Shown: positions 52,447 through 62,883, numbered from the stretch's first letter. The stretch: 64,000 bases of DNA from CALLCD01 sp039196965 (GCA_039196965.1 JBCCUK010000002.1:132885-196884); one strand, 5' to 3'. Notes: generated from the sequence alone by a model not told the origin. Program-made: numbers and translations.

Positions 52447-53916
52447 TTAAAATCCTAGTCCCAAGGCCCGCATGTTCATGGTGGCTGCATTGTAGCTGGC
52501 TTCCGCCAGGCGGCCATTGAACTCAGCACGAGTTGCCCGGATGCGCGCATCCGCTGCCCGTTCTTCGCGGACATTCACCAGAAAGAAATCGCTGGCACCG
52601 AGAGCGAAGCGCCGCTGTTCAGCATCCACCATCAGTTCAGCTTGCTCAACTTCGCTGAGGGCGAGATTTGCCAGGCGAACCGACGCATCGAAATTCGTAA
52701 GAATATTGCCGAGTTCGATGGAGATCTGGTCTTCTGTTCGCCTTTCCCGAAGTTTTGCGGCGCGCAGCTCTGCCTCGGCTCGTTGCAGGCGACCCCTTGC
52801 GTCGCGGCGCTGAAGTGGCACGGAAAAGCGAAACCCGATGATCGTATCTGTGGAATCCCTGGACTCACCGCCTTCGGCAATGGCACCGACATCCCGCGAG
52901 ACTTCGACATTTAGATCGAGATTGGGCCTCAGATCATTTTCTCCAAGGGAGACCCTGTTCCGAGCGCGTTCAATGGCAACGCGAAGGCTGCGCAGCTCGG
53001 GTCTTCGGGCCAAAACCTCACTGGCATCCGTTCCTGCGAAATGGTCGAGGGTCTGTAAATCTTCGAAAAGATCCCGATGGGGCAAGCGGTCAATCCTCGG
53101 AATGACAAGATCCCCCGTGGGCGTACGCAGGAAGAAGGAGAGACCGTTGGACGCAACGGTGAAGTTCCGTTCGGCTTCGGCGACAAGGATTTCCCGGCGG
53201 ATGATGTTTTGCAGGTTCTCTGTAACAGCGATGTCCGGCTGTGCCCCGCGGCGAACCTGTTCTTCCAGACCCGCGGCCCGTTCTTGAGCGATCTCCAGCA
53301 GGTCGCGGTAGATGAGAAGTTCGCGTCCTGTGGCGAGCCAGAGCCAATAGGCATTGAGGGCCTGCAATTGGACACCGACCTGGGTGAGCGTTACCTCCAG
53401 GCTGGCCTGGGATGTTGCGAGCCTTGCATCCTCAACACGGAAGCGCCGCTGATCGATGTCGCGATTTCGCAGGAGCGAGAATAGGGCCCCAACTTTGAAT
53501 TCACCGCCCGTATTCGTGAAGTTAATATCCTCATATATTGGGAAGGTGCCGTCGGAGACACGATATCCCCCGAAGACCTGAGCGTTAAAGGGGCGCAGAT
53601 TCTGGCTTACTTCCGTGTTCAGAACGGACCCGGTCCAGAAACCTGTGACGCGGTCAAACCCATCTGCATTGAAGACGAGATCGAAAGCGCCTTCAGCAGC
53701 AATCTGATCGCCTCGCGCTGCGGCTTCCCGGGCAAGGCTTTCAAGGATGTCCGGGAACCGGGTTGCTGAGCTCTCAAGCACCTCGTCCGGCAGGAGCGGT
53801 AGCACCACCTCCGGCTCATTTTGCAGTAATGGATCAACCTCGGCAGGTTGCGCGATGAGGGGTGTGGGGGCCGCCGTCATCACAAGCGCGATCAGCGCCA
53901 GGATAACGGGTCTCAT
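52447..53916 (-). CDS. TolC family outer membrane protein
   Basis: 489 residues with a signal peptide (VILALIALVMTAAPTPLIAQP). Long helical repeats typical of the TolC efflux-duct family follow: FSLLRNRDIDQRRFRVEDARLATSQASLEVTLTQVGVQLQALNAYW in the first half and LRSLRVAIERARNRVSLGENDLRPNLDLNVEVS plus LANLALSEVEQAELMVDAEQRRFALGASDFFLVNVREE in the second. It forms the outer-membrane channel for the adjoining HlyD and ABC genes. Third and last gene of that operon, with its start overlapping the HlyD stop (ATGA). Confidence 0.9.
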   Translation of the reverse strand: MRPVILALIALVMTAAPTPLIAQPAEVDPLLQNEPEVVLPLLPDEVLESSATRFPDILESLAREAAARGDQIAAEGAFDLVFNADGFDRVTGFWTGSVLNTEVSQNLRPFNAQVFGGYRVSDGTFPIYEDINFTNTGGEFKVGALFSLLRNRDIDQRRFRVEDARLATSQASLEVTLTQVGVQLQALNAYWLWLATGRELLIYRDLLEIAQERAAGLEEQVRRGAQPDIAVTENLQNIIRREILVAEAERNFTVASNGLSFFLRTPTGDLVIPRIDRLPHRDLFEDLQTLDHFAGTDASEVLARRPELRSLRVAIERARNRVSLGENDLRPNLDLNVEVSRDVGAIAEGGESRDSTDTIIGFRFSVPLQRRDARGRLQRAEAELRAAKLRERRTEDQISIELGNILTNFDASVRLANLALSEVEQAELMVDAEQRRFALGASDFFLVNVREERAADARIRATRAEFNGRLAEASYNAATMNMRALGLGF

Positions 53917-54953
53917 GTAGCGTTGCCCTCTCCGTTGGATGCAATTTGCTGCGTAAGTTCAGGCGGGAAGTTGTTCATCTGACGCCACAATTCGTATCCA
54001 ACCGGAACTGTTTCCAGAAGTATCCAGGCCCGAACAGTTGCGCCGAAGCGAGCATAGCGTTCATCCGGCCAGGGGTGAATATCGTCCTTGTCCTCAGTGA
54101 TGAGTACACGGAAGCGGCCATTCGGTTGCGCTGAAGGATCGACTGCCGTGACGATCCCGCCAAATGTTCCCACTGCGACAGACGGCCAGCCACTGAACTG
54201 GACGGCCGGCCAGCCTTCAAATTCGATACGCGCTTTCGCTCCGGGCTCAATGAGGGCAACGTCCCGGCCATCTATAAATATCTCGACAACTCTGTTCGGT
54301 GCTTCGGGGACAAAGGTCGCCAGTATGTCGCCGGCATTGACAAAGGTTGCCGCATCACCGGCATTCACACTCAGAATGACACCGTCACGGGGAGCGGTCA
54401 CCATCTGTACCGATTGGCGGGAGAGATTCACATCGACCCGGTTCAGGTTCGCGGCTGCCTCTGCTACCCGGCCTCTAAACTCCTCGACACGAATTTGCGC
54501 CTGTTCATAATCCCGGCGGGCCGCAAGTCCGCTTTCGTAAAGCTCCCGCATACGATCAAGATCGATCTCTGCCGTTGCAAGTCCCGTCCGTGCGGCGCGA
54601 AGCTGGACCTCCACCTGCTCGCGTTCGGCCTGAAGGCGCTCAATCAGCTGCGGGTCATTGTCGACGACCCTTACAATCGGATCGCCTTGCTTCACTATAC
54701 TGCCGTCGCGCACAAACCATTCCTCAATCCTGCCGGAAACCAGAGCATTGATCTCCTGCTGGCGGTCATTTGGGTTCAGGGCCGTTATAACGCCTGGTCC
54801 CGATGTGGTCTGAACCCAGGGTGCGTAGGTCAGGAAAGCCCCTATGCCAATCAAGGCGGCGATCAGAAGAACCGAGACCATGCGAATGATCTTCGGTGTT
54901 CGTGTCGCTGCCAGGGTCTTGAAATGAGGAAGATGCTTTTCGCGGAAAGGCAT
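53913..54953 (-). CDS. HlyD-type membrane fusion protein
   Basis: 346-residue periplasmic adaptor with one N-terminal membrane helix (IIRMVSVLLIAALIGIGAFLTYAPW). A split biotinyl-lipoyl motif is visible at INALVSGRIEEWFVRDGSIVKQGDPIVRV and TAPRDGVILSVNAGDAATFVNAGDIL. A helical hairpin lies between them (LIERLQAEREQVEVQLRAARTGLATAEIDL), followed by a beta-barrel region (PNRVVEIFIDGRDVALIEPGAKARI). It links the inner-membrane ABC protein to TolC. The next gene upstream, the ABC protein, ends one base away. Confidence 0.9.
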   Translation of the reverse strand: MPFREKHLPHFKTLAATRTPKIIRMVSVLLIAALIGIGAFLTYAPWVQTTSGPGVITALNPNDRQQEINALVSGRIEEWFVRDGSIVKQGDPIVRVVDNDPQLIERLQAEREQVEVQLRAARTGLATAEIDLDRMRELYESGLAARRDYEQAQIRVEEFRGRVAEAAANLNRVDVNLSRQSVQMVTAPRDGVILSVNAGDAATFVNAGDILATFVPEAPNRVVEIFIDGRDVALIEPGAKARIEFEGWPAVQFSGWPSVAVGTFGGIVTAVDPSAQPNGRFRVLITEDKDDIHPWPDERYARFGATVRAWILLETVPVGYELWRQMNNFPPELTQQIASNGEGNAT

Positions 54954-54954
54954 T

Positions 54955-56727
54955 TTACTTCTCGCCGATAAGGTTGATCTGCTCCTGGCTCAGTAGCCTG
55001 GGGCTAGCCGGCCGGCGCGGATGTGCGCCATGGGCTGCAAGACAGAAGTCCTCAAAAGTATCAAAGAAGCGTTGCTGGCTGTTTTCAATATACAGGAAAG
55101 TATCAAAACCGAGATCGACTCTGCGATTAGAGAAATAGATGACTGTCGTATCTGACCGGTCGCGAAGATCTGCGATAATCGATGCAAGGTGCTCTTCGTC
55201 AATCAGGTCAAATAACTGATTCAAAACCAGAATTCGCGGTTGCGCGATCAAGGCGCTTGCCAGCTTCAGCTGCAGGGTTTCTGCTGTCGAGAGCGGCCAG
55301 CCAGTCATGGCGATTTCTGTATCAAGGCCGTCGGGAAGGCTCGCAATGGTTGAGGCAAGACCAGCCGTCTCCAGCGCGCCGATCATCCGCTCTGTTGCAC
55401 TCTCCGAGCAGGACATGCGCAGATACTGACGGATCGTCATGGTCACAAAGCCCGACCGGTCCAGCACGAGGATGCTCTGCCTTAGGTGGTAGACATCAAG
55501 ATCCGAGAGATCGATGCCGCCAAGGGTCGCGTAGCCACCTTCCGGTAACGTGTGACGCTCGATAATGTCGGTAAAGAACCTCTGAACACCGTGATTGCTC
55601 GCCGCTGCCATCACGGTCGAGCCACTTGGAACTTCTAGATGAAGGAGGGCGGGTCGTCCTCGCGCTTCGCCGCGAAGACCGCTGAATTCCAGATCATTGC
55701 CCTTAACTCGGGTAGGGTCATCATCAATGGGTGATTCCTGCTCTATATTATCGAACAGTCCAAGCTCATCGATAGCTGCGCAGAGATCGTAGAAGTAAAC
55801 GATGTATGTTCCGAGCTGCGACACGCCGAAAAAGGCTGCTGACAGGACGAGCTCCGCCGCAACTAACTGACCGAGCGTGAGTTGCCCCTGGATGACAAGC
55901 CAGCCTCCAAGGCCGAGCAAGACCGCGCTCGCCAAGGCATAAATTAGGAGGAACGCAATGGTTTGTGCGAAATGGCGACGGAAGTGGCGTTTATGGGCGT
56001 CTATATAATCGCCCGTATATTCATCCGTCGTATCGAGGGCATAGGCAATGCGGCGTTCGGATTTAAAGAATCCGCTCGATGCGCCAAGTGTCTCGAGCCA
56101 GGCGGCCGTCTCGTGTTTTGCGTGTGACAGTCCGATGCCCGAGCGTATGGCGCTTGCGCCCCAAACCAGCCAGACGAGGGAAATCAATCCGATCAGGATC
56201 AGATTAAAGAGCAGGAATAAAGGGTGGTAGAGCGATACGAGCACGAAGCCCACGCCCGCCTGAAGCACGACTGTGAATCCGCCGATAAACAGTACGGGGA
56301 TCATTTTTTGAACGATTACAATATCGAAGTAGCGATTGAACAGGGCAGCCCGCGACGTGTCATCGAAAAACGGATTTTGTGCATAGATGGATTTTAACGA
56401 GATATCGGCGACCATTCGTGCATAGAATCTACGCCCGAAAAGCTCCATCAGGTGGATGCGCAACGCATTGAGCAGCCCTGATATGGTCAGCAGTGCGAAA
56501 AGCGTGGCTGAAAGCATGATCAGCGGTGCCGTCAGTGCTGTATTGGCTACTGTATTGATCAGCATCTGAACAGAGATCGGTGTTGCCAGTGAAAGAAGGC
56601 TGATGCCGATGCCATAGATGATGGCAAGCCAGTAGAAGCCGCTCTCAGGGGACAGGATTCTCCAGAACGTCCGGAAGAATGCCAGCAGCGATAACTTTTG
56701 GTCGTTCGAGGTCAAAGTGGCCATCAT
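54955..56727 (-). CDS. ABC exporter-like protein with degenerate nucleotide-binding motifs
   Basis: 590 residues from the first of two adjacent ATGs (56727, 56724). The N-terminal half is a normal type I exporter membrane domain with six hydrophobic helices (FYWLAIIYGIGISLLSLATP, LSATLFALLTISGLLNALRI and so on). The C-terminal half is recognisable as an ABC ATPase by strand order, but every catalytic motif is altered. The Walker A position reads AAASNHGVQR (374-383, no Gly-Lys-Ser). The Q-loop position is Asp423. The signature is LSTAE (479-483). Walker B reads ILVLNQ, with Asn503 and Gln504 replacing the Asp-Glu pair. The H-loop His is replaced by Asn534. ATP hydrolysis by a homodimer therefore looks impossible, yet the frame is fully open. 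It is the first gene of an operon with HlyD and TolC. Confidence 0.85.
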   Translation of the reverse strand: MMATLTSNDQKLSLLAFFRTFWRILSPESGFYWLAIIYGIGISLLSLATPISVQMLINTVANTALTAPLIMLSATLFALLTISGLLNALRIHLMELFGRRFYARMVADISLKSIYAQNPFFDDTSRAALFNRYFDIVIVQKMIPVLFIGGFTVVLQAGVGFVLVSLYHPLFLLFNLILIGLISLVWLVWGASAIRSGIGLSHAKHETAAWLETLGASSGFFKSERRIAYALDTTDEYTGDYIDAHKRHFRRHFAQTIAFLLIYALASAVLLGLGGWLVIQGQLTLGQLVAAELVLSAAFFGVSQLGTYIVYFYDLCAAIDELGLFDNIEQESPIDDDPTRVKGNDLEFSGLRGEARGRPALLHLEVPSGSTVMAAASNHGVQRFFTDIIERHTLPEGGYATLGGIDLSDLDVYHLRQSILVLDRSGFVTMTIRQYLRMSCSESATERMIGALETAGLASTIASLPDGLDTEIAMTGWPLSTAETLQLKLASALIAQPRILVLNQLFDLIDEEHLASIIADLRDRSDTTVIYFSNRRVDLGFDTFLYIENSQQRFFDTFEDFCLAAHGAHPRRPASPRLLSQEQINLIGEK

Positions 56728-56769
56728 TTGTATCGATATAAGTCGAATTTGGTAAAAGTCAGTGAATGA

Positions 56770-56808
56770 GCCGCCAGAGCCAGAAGGGTGCGGAGTAACT
56801 CTGGCGGC
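56770..56808. promoter_or_regulatory. Perfect 10-base-pair inverted repeat upstream of the exporter operon
   Basis: Arms GCCGCCAGAG (56770-56779) and CTCTGGCGGC (56799-56808), separated by 19 bases, lying 43-81 bases upstream of the ABC gene start. Possible outer pairing of GAATG with CATTC extends it. It could be a leader hairpin or an operator. The rest of the 334-base gap (56728-57061) is AT-rich with no gene, and must contain promoters for the exporter operon and the LysR-type gene. Confidence 0.55.
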
Positions 56809-57061
56809 CCATTCATGCGCACAAGGGGGAGGGCGTGCGCAATAGGAATTCAATTGTGATGTTCAAACCCAAAATTTGACCATCTGGCGGTTCAAACTGC
56901 GCGTATGCGAGGTGTGTTTTGAGAGATCCAGCACCCTTGCCAGCCGCAGCTGATTTCACCCTTTAAATAACTCCATCTGCTGTCTTGATCTCCTAAATGG
57001 AGGAAGCTATTAGATAATTCAAATCGTAATAAATATAAAAATAGATAGCTTTTTTCTATAT

Positions 57062-57979
57062 ATGCGACCAACCCTCCGCCAACTACAATATCTAGTAGCC
57101 GTTGCAGACACCGGTAGATTCGGCGATGCTGCAAAACGCCTCCATGTCAGTCAGCCGAGTTTGTCGGCGCAGATCGCTGAAATGGAAACAGAATTAGAAT
57201 GCACCTTGCTTGAGCGCGGCCGCCACGGAGCGATTCTGACACCGATAGGGGACGAAATTGTTCGCCGCGCGCGGCGCATACTGAGCCAGGTTGAGGATAT
57301 GAAGGCCGTGACCCGTGAAACGGTGTCTGGTCTGGCAGGACGGCTTCGTCTGGGCACGCTGCCGTCAGTCGGCCCCTATCTCTTGCCGACAGCCACAAAA
57401 AGACTGCACGCCAAGTTTCCGGATCTGCGCCTCTCTGTTCAGGAAGAAAAGACGGTTGATCTGGAGACGCACCTGACTGCAGGCATGCTGGATGTCATTA
57501 TTTCGACAGCTGAGGACCATTCCGCGCACACATCAATACCTCTATTCGAAGAAAGGCTCTGGATGTGCGCGGCACCTGACGACCCGCTCTCAAAGTCGAA
57601 GGATCCTATACCTCTTTCAGCTCTAAAAGACCGGCCGCTTCTCACGCTCGGTGGTGGCCACCGCCTCAGTCAGTTGATCGCCGAGGTGGCCCGCAGTGCT
57701 GGCGGGTACATCAGTGAGGAGTATCGCGGCACCAGCCTCGACGCGACTCGGCAAATGGCGGTCATGGGGGCTGGGATTGCCGTTTTACCTAGCCTCTATG
57801 TGAAGCTGGAAGCCTTGAGGGATAGCGACATTACGGTGCGCCCGATCGAAGGCCGGATTGCCAGACGTACAATATCCCTGATCTGGCGGCGACGCTCACC
57901 GCTGACGGAGAAATTCAAGGCACTGGCAGAAACGCTTCAAAGTACGGCGGCCGATCTGATGCAGAATGGGGACGCATAG
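57062..57979 (+). CDS. LysR family regulator, OxyR-like but lacking the redox cysteine
   Basis: 305 residues. The LysR helix-turn-helix lies near residues 17-45 (GDAAKRLHVSQPSLSAQIAEME). The overall sequence (RQLQYLVAVADTGRFGDAAKRLHVSQPSLS, GTLPSVGPYLLPT, RLHAKFPDLRL) is close to the OxyR subgroup. At the position where OxyR has the GHC motif with the peroxidatic Cys199, this protein has GGGHRLSQL (Arg201), and no Cys follows in the next 15 residues. The only Cys are at 47 and 169. Peroxide sensing by disulfide formation is therefore unlikely. No ribosome-binding site precedes the ATG, so a leaderless or weakly translated start is possible. It is divergent from the exporter operon. Confidence 0.82.
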   Translation: MRPTLRQLQYLVAVADTGRFGDAAKRLHVSQPSLSAQIAEMETELECTLLERGRHGAILTPIGDEIVRRARRILSQVEDMKAVTRETVSGLAGRLRLGTLPSVGPYLLPTATKRLHAKFPDLRLSVQEEKTVDLETHLTAGMLDVIISTAEDHSAHTSIPLFEERLWMCAAPDDPLSKSKDPIPLSALKDRPLLTLGGGHRLSQLIAEVARSAGGYISEEYRGTSLDATRQMAVMGAGIAVLPSLYVKLEALRDSDITVRPIEGRIARRTISLIWRRRSPLTEKFKALAETLQSTAADLMQNGDA

Positions 57980-57999
57980 GTTCACCCATCCTGGATGTC

Positions 58000-58872
58000 T
58001 CAAATGATATCCGGATCGTCGCCGCGAGGAGACAGAGACTGGAAATCAAAAACGTTCGTGTCTTGTAAATGCGATAGGCGCACATTTGTCAGGGCACGGG
58101 CAATTGAAGCTTTCGTTCCGGGCATTTCCGCATCCCATTGCTCCAGGCGCTCGCCCATGAGTTTGCGCTGCAAGCCGTCCTGCGACCCACAAAGGTTGCA
58201 GGGGATGATCGGGCAGCCAAGCGCTTTTGTATACCGCGCAAGATCCCGTTCATGGGATTGGATCAGGGGGCGGAGCACCGTGATATCGCCGGCATCGTTC
58301 AGCAGTTTTGCGGGCATGGCCGCGAGTCGTCCGCCATGGGCGATGTTCATCATGAATGTGGCGAGGGCGTCGTCCCGGTGATGGCCGAGCACAATGGCGT
58401 CGCAATGCTCTTCCCGCGCAACTCGGTAAAGGACACCCCGCCGCAGCCGCGAACACATGGCGCAGTAGGTTTTTCCCTCTTCTACCTTGTCGGTGACAAT
58501 CGAGTAGGTGTCTTCCGTTTCAATGCGATAGGGCACGCCGATATCCTCCAGCCAGTTCGGCAGGATGTTCGCCGGAAAACCGGGCTGCTTCTGATCGAGA
58601 TTGCAAGCAATAATATCTACTGGCAGATCGCCGTGGGCTTTGAGGTCAAGGAGGATACCGAGCAGGGCGTAGCTGTCCTTGCCGCCCGACAGGCAGACCA
58701 GCCAGCGCTGCCGTCGTGCCGTCTTCTGGATCATGCCGAAAGCGGCGATCGTGTCGCCCGCCTCCCGTTTTAGGCGCTTGCGCAGGCGATTGAAATTGGT
58801 CGTTGCTGGAGCCCGGTTGAACAGACGCCTGGCAATTTCCCGGTAATCGACGGCGTCGGCAACGATAGTCAT
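58000..58872 (-). CDS. ttcA: tRNA 2-thiocytidine biosynthesis protein
   Basis: 290-residue ATP-dependent, iron-sulfur dependent tRNA thiolase modifying C32. The PP-loop motif is SGGKDSYALLG. CAMCSRLRRGVLYR supplies the CxxC pair and PCNLCGSQ a further CxxC. HHRDDALATFMMNIAHGGRL and the C-terminal NVRLSHLQDTNVFDF are family-typical. It is convergent with the LysR-type gene, with a gap of only 20 bases. Confidence 0.94.
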   Translation of the reverse strand: MTIVADAVDYREIARRLFNRAPATTNFNRLRKRLKREAGDTIAAFGMIQKTARRQRWLVCLSGGKDSYALLGILLDLKAHGDLPVDIIACNLDQKQPGFPANILPNWLEDIGVPYRIETEDTYSIVTDKVEEGKTYCAMCSRLRRGVLYRVAREEHCDAIVLGHHRDDALATFMMNIAHGGRLAAMPAKLLNDAGDITVLRPLIQSHERDLARYTKALGCPIIPCNLCGSQDGLQRKLMGERLEQWDAEMPGTKASIARALTNVRLSHLQDTNVFDFQSLSPRGDDPDII

Positions 58873-58990
58873 AAGGCCTTCATGGCCGATGCCGGATCAA
58901 AGCTCAAGCGGCTTCAGCGCCTGCTAAAGCACAGCTCTGAGGATCGCTTCTGGCCTTCACCAGCGCGTTCGTCATCATCGTTCACTTCGG

Positions 58991-59575
58991 TTAAGAGGCG
59001 ATCGCCGCAGCCTTGCGCACCGGCGCGAAACTCATCCGGTGCACAGGGCAGGGGCCGAACCGTTTCAAGGCTTCGCTATGGGCGGCTGTGCCATAGCCCT
59101 TATGGGCGGCAAATCCGTATTCCGGGTACTGCTCGTCCAACTCGATCATCAGCCGGTCGCGCGCCGTCTTGGCGAGGATCGACGCCGCCGAAATGCAAGG
59201 CTCGGTCAGGTCACCCTTGATGATCGTGCGCGCGGTGCAGGGCAGGTTCGGCGGAGCGTCATTGCCGTCGATCAGGATCAGTTCCGGTGAGGCGTTGAGC
59301 CCGGCGACGGCCCGCCGCATGGCAAGATGGTTTGCCTGGCGAATGTTCAATTGATCGATTTCTTCCCGGCTCGCCCAGCCAACACCCCAGGTGAGGGCTT
59401 TATCCTTTACATCCTGTTCAAGCTGTAGGCGTTTCTTTTCACTCAATTTTTTTGAATCTGTAAGGCCGCTGATCGGCATTTCGGGATCCAGGATCACGGC
59501 ACCTGCCGTCACGGGCCCGGCCCAGGGGCCACGTCCGGCCTCGTCGATCCCGCAAATTCTCTTTAAAGAAGACAT
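58991..59575 (-). CDS. rnhB: Ribonuclease HII
   Basis: 194 residues from the ATG at 59575, which places the catalytic motif ICGIDEAGRGPWAGPV at residue 7 as usual. The longer open frame to 59905 overlaps the quinone oxidoreductase and is rejected. Other active-site regions are DSKKLSEKKR, LILIDGNDAP and ASILAKTARDRLM with the later acidic residues (ELDEQYPEYGFAAHKGYGTAAH). It removes misincorporated ribonucleotides and RNA primers. Its start lies 36 bases from the divergent oxidoreductase start. Confidence 0.93.
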   Translation of the reverse strand: MSSLKRICGIDEAGRGPWAGPVTAGAVILDPEMPISGLTDSKKLSEKKRLQLEQDVKDKALTWGVGWASREEIDQLNIRQANHLAMRRAVAGLNASPELILIDGNDAPPNLPCTARTIIKGDLTEPCISAASILAKTARDRLMIELDEQYPEYGFAAHKGYGTAAHSEALKRFGPCPVHRMSFAPVRKAAAIAS

Positions 59576-59611
59576 GGACCCAACGAACACGATTCTGCAG
59601 GAGACCTCAAA

Positions 59612-60586
59612 ATGACTGATGCACGTATAATCCGTATCCACGAGACGGGCGGCCCCGATGTACTTACCGAAGATACAATAGAGGTTGGCGCGCCCGGTCC
59701 TGCCGAAGTCGTTGTGCGCAATACGGCGATCGGCCTTAACTTCATCGACACCTATCATCGCACCGGGCTTTATCCTGTCGAGCTTCCGTTCATTCCGGGA
59801 ACGGAGGGGGCTGGTATCGTCGAGGCGGTCGGGGGCGATGTCACCCATATTGCCGAGGGGGACCGGGTCGCCTACCTCGCCCCCGGCGGGGCTTACGCCA
59901 CCCATTCAAAATTGCCTGCCGGATCCATGGTGAAAATTCCGGACTTCGTAGATGATGAAACGGCGGCGGCGACGTTCCTTAAGGGATTGACCGCCTGGAT
60001 GCTGCTCTTTGAGGTTTTCAAAGCGCGCCCGGGTGATACCGCGCTTATCTGGGCAGCTGCCGGCGGGGTTGGCTCCCTGATTGTCCCCTGGGCTAGGAGC
60101 CTAGGCGTGCGCGTCATCGGTATCGTATCGACAGAGCGCAAGGCGAGCCGCGTTCTCGAAAACGGCGCATCCGATGCCGTGCTTGCCACCGATGACATTG
60201 TCGAGAAGGTCAAGGAGTTGACCGACGGCAAGGGCGTTGATGTTGCCTATGACAGTGTCGGCAAGGACAGTGCGGAGATATCCCTAAAGTGTCTCCGCCC
60301 GCGCGGATGGTTTGTGACCTATGGCAATGCGTCTGGGCCTGTCGATCCTATCCCGCCCGCTCGCCTCGGCCTCGCCGGATCGGCCGTCATGACACGTCCA
60401 TCGCTGTTTGACTTTGTCAGCACGCCAGAGGAGATCTCGCGCGGGGCGGCCGCGCTGTTCGGGGCGCTCCGTGTCGGGACGATCAAGGCCGAGATCGGTC
60501 AGAAATATGCGCTCTCGGAAGCTGCAGAAGCCCATCGTGCTCTTGAAGCGCGCCAAACCATGGGCAGCACCGTGCTTCTGCCGTAG
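59612..60586 (+). CDS. Zinc-free quinone oxidoreductase (QOR family)
   Basis: 324-residue medium-chain reductase. The N-terminal GroES-like domain includes RNTAIGLNFIDTYHRTGLYPVELPFIPGTEGAGIVEAVG, diagnostic for the QOR branch (no zinc ligands). The Rossmann motif is AAAGGVGSLIVPWAR. The C-terminus is ALEARQTMGSTVLLP. It is expected to reduce quinones or enones with NADPH. The start has CAGGAG nine bases upstream. It is convergent with the DCC-family gene after a 5-base gap. Confidence 0.9.
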   Translation: MTDARIIRIHETGGPDVLTEDTIEVGAPGPAEVVVRNTAIGLNFIDTYHRTGLYPVELPFIPGTEGAGIVEAVGGDVTHIAEGDRVAYLAPGGAYATHSKLPAGSMVKIPDFVDDETAAATFLKGLTAWMLLFEVFKARPGDTALIWAAAGGVGSLIVPWARSLGVRVIGIVSTERKASRVLENGASDAVLATDDIVEKVKELTDGKGVDVAYDSVGKDSAEISLKCLRPRGWFVTYGNASGPVDPIPPARLGLAGSAVMTRPSLFDFVSTPEEISRGAAALFGALRVGTIKAEIGQKYALSEAAEAHRALEARQTMGSTVLLP

Positions 60587-60591
60587 CGAGA

Positions 60592-61029
60592 TCAGTCGAT
60601 CAGACGTGCACGAACTTTCGCACTCGGCAGAGGACAGGTGCCGCGCTGAAATAGTTTCCGGTTGTTCGCCACCCGGCGATAGATCCAGTTGGAGACAAAG
60701 CGTGGCAGTATGCGGAGTACTATCGCGAGCTTCCAGGCCCCGCCAAGGGCGATGAGTGTTTCAGTGAAAACGTCGAGATTTTTGTAGATCCTGCCATTAA
60801 CGCGAAGCAGCGCCGTTTCCATGAGGTCCGGGTCGAGTGCGGCGTCGCGATAGGTCTCCCGGCCAGTATCAGATTGTGCTGTCATCAGCGCGAACCGCTC
60901 TTTCCGGTCATGCCTGACAAGGAAATGGACAAAGCGCGAGCACATGGCGCACTCTCCGTCATAGACATAGAGATCGCCCGAATACGGTTTGCCTAAGGTC
61001 TCGCTTTGGTACGCGGGCTCGGCTGTCAT
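60592..61029 (-). CDS. DCC family (DUF393) protein
   Basis: 145 residues from the ATG at 61029. In-frame ATGs at 61059 and 61092 are possible and none has a strong ribosome-binding site. The family motif YDGECAMCSRFVHFLVRHDR gives the CxxC pair. DPDLMETALLRVNGRIYKNLDVFTETLIALGG and a hydrophobic WKLAIVLRILPRFVSNWIYRRVANNR segment complete the DUF393 pattern, and a further C near the C-terminus (RGTCPLPS) is common. A thiol-disulfide role is predicted for the family but not demonstrated. Confidence 0.82.
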   Translation of the reverse strand: MTAEPAYQSETLGKPYSGDLYVYDGECAMCSRFVHFLVRHDRKERFALMTAQSDTGRETYRDAALDPDLMETALLRVNGRIYKNLDVFTETLIALGGAWKLAIVLRILPRFVSNWIYRRVANNRKLFQRGTCPLPSAKVRARLID

Positions 61030-61179
61030 TCGATTAAAGTAATGCGATGTTGAGCGCATTCCATGCGGCGAATAGCTATTAGCCAGCTCCATGTCTTCAC
61101 GCAATGAAAACGGGAACAAACAAAGCAGCCATAAGCCTGTCTCATGTGAGCGCCGAAGGCGCGATAGGGAAACAAACAA

Positions 61180-61207
61180 AAAGGGCGATCCCGCAGGACC
61201 GCCCTTT
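61180..61207 (-). terminator. Intrinsic terminator of groESL
   Basis: On the minus strand, AAAGGGCG pairs with CGCCCTTT around a 12-base loop and is followed by a T-run (TTTG TTTG). It lies 27-54 bases beyond the groEL stop, a clear rho-independent terminator. Confidence 0.85.
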
Positions 61208-61233
61208 GATAGATTTGCGTGAAGCAGACTGGC

Positions 61234-62883
<1,650 letters not shown>

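Noticed and set aside
58991..59905. 304-codon RNase HII with a long N-terminal extension
   Set aside because: The extension overlaps the divergent quinone oxidoreductase gene. The ATG at 59575 gives the standard RNase HII N-terminus.
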